From Caballeronia arvi (lineage in GTDB: Bacteria; Pseudomonadota; Gammaproteobacteria; Burkholderiales; Burkholderiaceae): 64,000 bases of DNA. The position numbers and the translations under genes are program-made. The stretch spans positions 1 to 64,000 of the forward strand of contig NZ_FCOM02000018.1 of NCBI RefSeq assembly GCF_001544695.2. Direction: 5' to 3'. The notes under the pieces were generated by a model. It was not told the DNA's origin. It saw nothing but the letters and a program-made list of their open reading frames with translations, and did not search any database. Positions 59,083-64,000 of the stretch are shown here, piece after piece (the stretch's first letter is position 1; each line of letters opens with the position of its first letter).

Positions 59083-60975
59083 ATGGCGACCAGGACACCA
59101 TCGTTATTGAAATCGCAGACGGGCGTGCTGCTCGCCGAACGCGCGGGGCTTCTCAAATCGCCGCACGCAAAGCTGCCGGCCGCATCCCGCGATCAGCTCG
59201 ATGCCGCCGAGCGCGAAGTCGTCGTCGATGCGCTTCTCACCGCCATCGCCGGCGCGTACTGTCATCTGCATCAGAAGCGCGCGGGCTATGCCAACGATCC
59301 GGTGCAAGCGCTCGAACTGCTGCGCACGCACGCCGCCGACATGAGCGAGGCGGAGTTTCATATGATCGTGACCGGCATCATCGTCGATCTGCGCGACGCG
59401 CACACGCTCTATGCCGGGCCAACATCGCTCGCCGGCGCAGTCGCGCAATTGCCGTTTCTGGTCGAGCAATACGGTTCGACGGACGCGCCCTCGTTTCTCG
59501 TCACGAAGGTGGCGCACGGCAAGCTCATCGCGGACGCCGCGTTCCGGCCCGGCGTGCTGCTCGACACGTGGAACGGCATGCCGTTCGAGCGCGCGGTCGC
59601 GATCCACGCCGACCGCGAAACCGGCGGCCGTCCCGACGCGCGACTTGCCCGCGCGCTGGAATCGCTGACGTTCCGTTCCCTGCAATACGGCGCGCCGCCC
59701 GATGAACTGTGGGTCGAGATCGGCTTTCGCGACGGCCCCGGAAAGGCGCGGCGCGAAGTGCGCATTCCGTGGCGCATCGTCTGGCCGGGCCGGCCCGCAA
59801 CGGGCGTGCGTCCCGGCGCACACACGGCGCTGCGCGTCGCGGTGAGCCCAGCTGGAGAACAGGTGCGGCGCGCAAAGAAGCTGATGTTCTCGGGCAAGGA
59901 ATGGCGCGCCGAAAATCAGCGCGCGGAAATGGCGCGCGACGCGGGCTGGATCAAGACGCGCTTTCCCGACGCGCTGTCCGCGAGAACGTATGCGACGAAG
60001 GCGCTCGGCGAAGTCGGCTACCTGCGCATCTGGACGTTCGATGTCGGCGATCACGAAGCCTTCGTCGCCGAAGTCATCCGCCTCGTGGAGCAGTTGCCCG
60101 ACACGGGCCTCATCGTCGATGTGCGCGGCAATCCCGGCGGCCTCATCTGGGCGGCGGAGCGTCTCCTGCAATTGTTCACGCCGAACAAGGTTGCGCCGAC
60201 GCGCTTCAGCCTCGTCGCGACGCCGCTCACGCGCGCGATGGCGAAGAGCGCGTTCAACCGCATGGAGCTGGAGCCGTGGATCGCGTCGCTCGAATCGGCG
60301 ATCTCGACCGGCGAGGCGTATTCGCAGGCGCTGCCGATCACCGATCCGTCGTGGTGCGACGATGTCGGTCAACGTTACGGTGGCCCGGTCGTCTGCGTCG
60401 CCGACGCCAACACGTATTCCTCCGGCGATCTCTTCTGCGCGGGCTTCGTCGACAACGAAATCGGCGCGCTCGTCTGCGTGGGCCAGGCGACCGGCGCGGG
60501 CGGCGCGAACGTATGGACGAGCCACGATCTCGCCGACGCGCTCGACGGCACCGACTTCGCGCTGCCGCGCCTGCCCGATGGCGTCAGCTTCACGATGGCG
60601 TTTCGCCGCGCGGTGCGTTCCGGTGACGCCGCCGGCGTGCCGATCGAAGACCTGGGCATCGCCGGCATTCCCTATGCGATGACCCGCCGCGATGTGCTCG
60701 ACGGCAACGCCGATCTCATCGACTGGTGCGCGCAGTTGCTTTCCGGCGCGCCGTATTCGAGCCTGCATGTGGCGCTCGGCAAGTCCGGGCTCACGATCAC
60801 GACGGCCGGTCTCGACGAGCTCGAACTGTATGTGGACGGCAGGCCCGCCGAAGCCGCGCGCGCGATGGGCGACGGCGTGCTGAAGCTGCCGCGCCCCGCC
60901 GCCGGCGCGATGCTCGAAGTCGTGTGCCGCAAGTCCGGCTTCGTGGCGCAGCGCCGCAGGATCGCGCTCGGTTGA
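59083..60975 (+). CDS. S41-family peptidase-like protein, no signal peptide
   Basis: The protein is 630 residues. A C-terminal processing-protease core holds VGYLRIWTFDVGDHEAFVAE, LIVDVRGNPGG and ANTYSSGDLFCAGF, with the nucleophile Ser near residue 447. This is the S41/tail-specific protease fold also used by tricorn-type proteases and interphotoreceptor-like proteins. Unlike CtpA/Prc it has no signal peptide. It starts 18 bases after the amidohydrolase gene. Ribosome binding is weak, so translational coupling is likely. A joint role in degrading a peptide-like or cyclic-amide compound is only a guess. Confidence 0.82.
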   Translation: MATRTPSLLKSQTGVLLAERAGLLKSPHAKLPAASRDQLDAAEREVVVDALLTAIAGAYCHLHQKRAGYANDPVQALELLRTHAADMSEAEFHMIVTGIIVDLRDAHTLYAGPTSLAGAVAQLPFLVEQYGSTDAPSFLVTKVAHGKLIADAAFRPGVLLDTWNGMPFERAVAIHADRETGGRPDARLARALESLTFRSLQYGAPPDELWVEIGFRDGPGKARREVRIPWRIVWPGRPATGVRPGAHTALRVAVSPAGEQVRRAKKLMFSGKEWRAENQRAEMARDAGWIKTRFPDALSARTYATKALGEVGYLRIWTFDVGDHEAFVAEVIRLVEQLPDTGLIVDVRGNPGGLIWAAERLLQLFTPNKVAPTRFSLVATPLTRAMAKSAFNRMELEPWIASLESAISTGEAYSQALPITDPSWCDDVGQRYGGPVVCVADANTYSSGDLFCAGFVDNEIGALVCVGQATGAGGANVWTSHDLADALDGTDFALPRLPDGVSFTMAFRRAVRSGDAAGVPIEDLGIAGIPYAMTRRDVLDGNADLIDWCAQLLSGAPYSSLHVALGKSGLTITTAGLDELELYVDGRPAEAARAMGDGVLKLPRPAAGAMLEVVCRKSGFVAQRRRIALG

Positions 60976-60984
60976 TGAAGAACG

Positions 60985-61995
60985 TCAGTTCTTGTCCGCG
61001 ACGACCTGATCGAACGTGCCGCCATCGGCGAAATGCGTTTTTTGCGCCTGTTGCCAGCTACCGAACATCTGCTCCACGGTGAAGGTCTTCAGCGCCTTGA
61101 ATTCGCCTGCATGCTTCGCGAGCACATTCGTGTTGCGCGGACGCAGATGATGCTGCGCGATGATCTCCTGCGCGGCGGGCGTGTACAGAAAGTCGAGATA
61201 TGCCTGCGCTTCCTTGCGCGTGCCGCGCTTGTCCACCACCTTGTCGACGATCGACACCGGCGGCTCCGCGAGCAGGCTCACCGACGGATAGACCGCCTCG
61301 AAATCCTTCGCGCCCGGGCCCGCGCTCATCAATCCGACTTCGTTCTCGAACGTAACGAGCACGTCGCCGATGCCGCGCTGTGTGAAGGTCGTCGTCGCGC
61401 CTCGGCCGCCCGTATCGAGCACGGGCACGTTTTTGAAGATCGCTTTCTCGAAGTCCTGCGCCTGCGCATCGCTCGCGCCCTGCTGCTTCTTGTAGCCCCA
61501 CGCGGCGAGATACGTATAGCGCCCGTTGCCCGAGGTCTTCGGATTCGCGATCACGACCTGCACGCCGGATCGCGCAAGATCGTTCCAGTCCTTGATCTGC
61601 TTCGGATTGCCCTTGTGGACGAGAAAGACCATCGTCGTCGTGTAGGGCGCGCTGGCATCGGGCAGACGGCTGCGCCAGTTCGCGGGCACGAGCTGACCGC
61701 GTTCGGCGAGCAGGTCGATGTCGTTGGGCTGGTTCATCGTCACGACATCGGCCTGAAGCCCTTGCGTGACCGACAACGCCTGCGCGCTCGATGCGCCATG
61801 CGACTGCCGCACCGCTACCGTCTCGCCCGTTTTCTTCTTGTAGTCCGCGACGAAAGCCGCGTCGATGTCCTTGTAGAGCTCGCGCGTCACGTCGTAGGAC
61901 ACGTTGAGCAGTGTCGCGTCCGCATGTGCAATGCTCGCCGATGCCGATGCGATGCTGAGCGCAACCGCGATAACCAGCTTGTTATGGACCGCCAT
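60985..61995 (-). CDS. Periplasmic sulfate-binding protein (Sbp/CysP family)
   Basis: The protein is 336 residues. The signal peptide MAVHNKLVIAVALSIASASA then SIAHA is followed by the family start ATLLNVSYDVTRELYKDIDA. SHGASSAQALSVTQGLQADV and VTMNQPNDIDLLA continue the Sbp pattern, and NPKTSGNGRYTYLAAWGY is the sulfate-binding loop. It captures sulfate or thiosulfate for a CysTWA importer, but no permease or ATPase gene follows. The start at 61995 has GGAG 7 bases upstream. It is convergent with the S41 gene and downstream of the alpha/beta hydrolase gene. Confidence 0.92.
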   Translation of the reverse strand: MAVHNKLVIAVALSIASASASIAHADATLLNVSYDVTRELYKDIDAAFVADYKKKTGETVAVRQSHGASSAQALSVTQGLQADVVTMNQPNDIDLLAERGQLVPANWRSRLPDASAPYTTTMVFLVHKGNPKQIKDWNDLARSGVQVVIANPKTSGNGRYTYLAAWGYKKQQGASDAQAQDFEKAIFKNVPVLDTGGRGATTTFTQRGIGDVLVTFENEVGLMSAGPGAKDFEAVYPSVSLLAEPPVSIVDKVVDKRGTRKEAQAYLDFLYTPAAQEIIAQHHLRPRNTNVLAKHAGEFKALKTFTVEQMFGSWQQAQKTHFADGGTFDQVVADKN

Positions 61996-62043
61996 TTTTT
62001 CTCCGTGACAGGGACAGGGTTTTGGAACCGCACAACAGACAAA

Positions 62044-62061
62044 GGCCGCCCGAGGGCGGCC
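62044..62061. terminator. GC-rich hairpin between the hydrolase and sulfate-binding genes
   Basis: GGCCGCC-CGAG-GGCGGCC is a perfect 7-bp hairpin 28 bases after the alpha/beta-hydrolase stop on the minus strand, followed by CTTTGTCTG (few T). It may end the hydrolase transcript or attenuate read-through into the sulfate-binding gene. Confidence 0.4.
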
Positions 62062-62088
62062 ATACATGCTTTTTATGAACCAGTGCAA

Positions 62089-62712
62089 TCAGCCGTAAGC
62101 GCGTTGCGCCTCCTCTTCGTATTCAGGCGACGCACGGCGCGCGAGCGTTTCGACGAAATGCTTCGCGAGCGGCCAGGGTCCGAAACCCGCAGCCGTGTTG
62201 ATATGCCCCGCCTTGCCGAGATTCACGAACGCGCTGTTCCAGCGCTGCGCGAGCGTGCGCGCTTCGTCGAGCGGCATCCACGGATCGGTCTCGCTGCCGA
62301 CGACGAGCGAAAGCGTATCGAGCCTGCGCGCGCTGAACGCGCCCGCGAAACGGAACTTCGCCGGACTCGCGGGCGCGACGAACAGCACGCCCTTCACTTG
62401 CGCGGCCTGCGCGTGAAAGGCGCCCGCGTGCGAGAGCGCATGCGCGGTCGCGAGACATCCGAAGCTATGCGCCGCGATCACGACGGGACCGTCGATGCCC
62501 GCGATCACATCGCGCACAGCATCGCTCCAGATCGCCAGATTGGGCGTGTCCCAGGCTCGCTGTTCGACGCGCCGCGCGCCGGGCAGCTCGCGTTCCAGCC
62601 AGCTCTGCCAATGCGCGTCCTCGCTTCCGTACAGTCCGGGCACGGTCACGAGCGTCACCGACAAAGACGCCGACAACGACGACGTCACGTTCCCCACGCT
62701 GCGCTCACTCAT
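62089..62712 (-). CDS. Alpha/beta hydrolase, RBBP9/YdeN-like
   Basis: The 207-residue protein opens with TLVTVPGLYGSEDAHWQSWL and has the nucleophile elbow AAHSFGCLATAHAL (Ser of GxSxG-like AHSFG). The acid lies around VVGSETDPWMPLDEA and the catalytic His in LGKAGHINTAAGFGPWPLAK, matching the RBBP9/YdeN serine-hydrolase family. The substrate is unknown; it is cytosolic. The ATG at 62712 has GAGG upstream. It is divergent from the GntR gene with a 126-base gap. Confidence 0.88.
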   Translation of the reverse strand: MSERSVGNVTSSLSASLSVTLVTVPGLYGSEDAHWQSWLERELPGARRVEQRAWDTPNLAIWSDAVRDVIAGIDGPVVIAAHSFGCLATAHALSHAGAFHAQAAQVKGVLFVAPASPAKFRFAGAFSARRLDTLSLVVGSETDPWMPLDEARTLAQRWNSAFVNLGKAGHINTAAGFGPWPLAKHFVETLARRASPEYEEEAQRAYG

Positions 62713-62838
62713 CTTCGATCCTCGCTGCGACTCGAACTGGTCAGACTCCATTCTCGATGAGCGCGCGATCGCGGCTAACCAATATTTCGTCATTTGTTTA
62801 TGGCGATGGGAGGCGAAGCGCATCGCTATAATCGCTCC

Positions 62839-63624
62839 ATGCCGACCCGCCGCCCGACCGTCTCGCTCGACTCGCACGTTCCGCTCTACACGCAAATCAA
62901 GGACGTGCTGCGCACCGGCATTCTCGATGGCCGCTATCCGCCGATGAGCCGCATGCCGTCCGAAAGCGAGCTTCAGACGATGTTCGACGTCAGCCGCATC
63001 ACGATCCGCCAGGCGCTCGGCGATCTGCAAAAGGAAGGGCTGATCTTCAAGGTTCACGGCAAGGGCTCGTTCGTGTCGCAGCCTAAGGCGTTTCAGAACG
63101 TGACGTCGTTGCAGGGGTTCGCCGAAGCGATGGCGGAAAGCGGGCACGAGATCGTGAATCGCGTCGTGCAACTGCGCTTCGTGCCCGCGCCCGCCGACGT
63201 CGCCGCACGGCTCGACGTTGAAGAAGGCTCGAGCGTCGCCGAGATTCATCGCGTGCGGCTGCTCAATCGCTCGCCCGTTTCCTATGAAGTGACCTTTCTG
63301 CCCGAAGCGATCGGCCGGCGTCTGAAGCGCGCGGATCTCGCCACGCGCGATATCTTCCTGATGCTCGAAAACGACTGCGCGGTACCGCTCGGCCATGCGG
63401 ATCTCGCCATCGACGCCATCGCGGCCGCCTCGGAGATCGCCGCCGCGCTCGATGTGAAGAAAGGCGCACCGCTCTTGCGCATCGAGCGCCTCACGCATGA
63501 TGCCGCGGGCAAGCCCATCGACTTCGAATATCTGTATTTCCGCGGCGATACGTTCCAGTACCGGCTGCGCATCGATCGCGAGCGCGTTATTCGAAGCAGG
63601 CACAAGCAAAGCAAAAACAATTGA
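62839..63624 (+). CDS. GntR-family regulator, HutC/UTRA type
   Basis: The protein is 261 residues. An N-terminal winged HTH (RMPSESELQTMFDVSRITIR, then QALGDLQKEGLIFKVHGKGS) is followed by a UTRA domain (SVAEIHRVRLLNRSPVSYEV, then ERLTHDAAGKPIDFEYLYFR). The ATG at 62839 has no ribosome binding site, and TATAAT sits only 7-12 bases before it (62827-62832), which suggests a leaderless mRNA. It lies directly upstream of the AprA-like flavoprotein gene, with a 16-bp palindrome (63663-63678) between them, so it is likely the repressor of that operon. Confidence 0.9.
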   Translation: MPTRRPTVSLDSHVPLYTQIKDVLRTGILDGRYPPMSRMPSESELQTMFDVSRITIRQALGDLQKEGLIFKVHGKGSFVSQPKAFQNVTSLQGFAEAMAESGHEIVNRVVQLRFVPAPADVAARLDVEEGSSVAEIHRVRLLNRSPVSYEVTFLPEAIGRRLKRADLATRDIFLMLENDCAVPLGHADLAIDAIAAASEIAAALDVKKGAPLLRIERLTHDAAGKPIDFEYLYFRGDTFQYRLRIDRERVIRSRHKQSKNN

Positions 63625-63662
63625 TTCCAACGCGGTTCGCACGCTTCTAGAATCTGGTCCTG

Positions 63663-63678
63663 ACTTGTCATAACAAGT
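63663..63678. promoter_or_regulatory. Candidate GntR operator before the AprA-like gene
   Basis: ACTTGT-CATA-ACAAGT is a perfect inverted repeat, 15 bp before the flavoprotein start. Its ACTTGT/ACAAGT half-sites match the common HutC-type operator form and it lies right after the gntR gene. Confidence 0.68.
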
Positions 63679-63692
63679 AGCGATTCCAGATC

Positions 63693-64000
63693 ATGCAGAC
63701 CCACGAACTCGAATACGACATCGTCGTCGTTGGCGGCGGCACGGCCGGCCCGATGGCTGCCATCAAGGCGAAACTGCGCGACCCGAAGCTGCGCGTGCTG
63801 CTCATCGACAAGGCGCACGTGAAGCGCAGCGGCGCGATCTCGATGGGGATGGACGGCCTGAACAACGCCATCATCCCCGGCCATGCGACGCCCGAGCAGT
63901 ACACGAAGGAAATCACCGTGGCGAACGACGGCATCGTCAATCAGGCCACCGTCTATGCGTATGCGCGGCACAGCTTCAAGACCATCGAAGAGCTCGACCG
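63693..64000 (+). CDS. Fumarate-reductase/AprA-like flavoprotein subunit (partial, runs off the window)
   Basis: Only the first about 102 residues are visible. DIVVVGGGTAGPMAAIKAKL is the FAD Rossmann motif (GxGxxG with PMAA). LLIDKAHVKRSGAISMGMDG then LNNAIIPGHATPE resembles adenylylsulfate reductase alpha and fumarate-reductase flavoproteins, where SGA positions the flavin. The start at 63693 follows TTCCAGATC, a weak ribosome binding site. Proximity to a GntR regulator and a sulfate-binding protein raises the possibility of a sulfur or organosulfur pathway. Both the reaction and the rest of the operon lie beyond the window edge. Confidence 0.8.
   Translation, partial: MQTHELEYDIVVVGGGTAGPMAAIKAKLRDPKLRVLLIDKAHVKRSGAISMGMDGLNNAIIPGHATPEQYTKEITVANDGIVNQATVYAYARHSFKTIEELD

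Overview
The window is a GC-rich, densely coded chromosomal segment of a Burkholderiaceae bacterium, most like Caballeronia or Paraburkholderia. This rests on gene content and style: two 'SVTLYGLID' trimeric porins, many LysR and GntR regulators with divergent targets, an MHS-family symporter, a NodT-type RND exporter and an Rhs/VgrG island. No rRNA, tRNA, CRISPR array, insertion sequence or replication origin was recognised. All function calls come from reading translated sequence and motifs; no database search was run.

Left part (1-16341): a minus-strand block encodes an orphan branched-chain-amino-acid-type binding protein, a YdiJ-like FAD/Fe-S dehydrogenase and a DAO-family flavoprotein. 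Near-identical 51-bp elements lie upstream of the first and last of these genes. A LysR gene is then divergent from a six-gene catabolic-looking operon: M20 hydrolase, MHS transporter, kynureninase-like PLP enzyme, VOC+bicupin protein, SDR, and dienelactone hydrolase fused to an NTF2-like domain. A porin follows. A LysR-type site in the divergent promoter recurs upstream of the porin, so uptake and catabolism look like one regulon of unknown substrate. This is the best candidate for an undescribed pathway.

Middle part (16355-44744): a GntR regulator with two TGTCCGGAC operators controls a class II lyase, a DctA-type transporter and a fumarase, probably a fumarate-releasing route. An iron region follows, with a TonB-dependent siderophore receptor, a PepSY membrane protein, and a small gene plus Mn-type superoxide dismutase. 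It carries three Fur-box-like sites, one of them a perfect palindrome. Next come a sterol-desaturase-family protein, a DHA2 exporter, an SDR/LysR pair, a second porin, phosphoketolase, an MscS-type channel, and a TetR-controlled RND efflux operon.

Right part (44834-64000): after a chemoreceptor there is a T6SS effector island of VgrG, a large Rhs toxin, its Imm53-like immunity protein, a frameshifted symE remnant, an orphan Rhs C-terminal toxin with its own putative immunity gene, and a PAAR protein. The toxin and immunity genes are visibly AT-richer than their surroundings, which fits horizontal exchange of toxin tips. The window ends with a ClC channel, an unusual amidohydrolase plus S41 peptidase pair that appears cytosolic, an orphan sulfate-binding protein, an alpha/beta hydrolase, and a GntR regulator next to the start of an AprA/fumarate-reductase-like flavoprotein cut by the window edge. 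Gene-free gaps are short; the only one near 300 bases is 24457-24764, which holds a Fur-like box and a nested hairpin.
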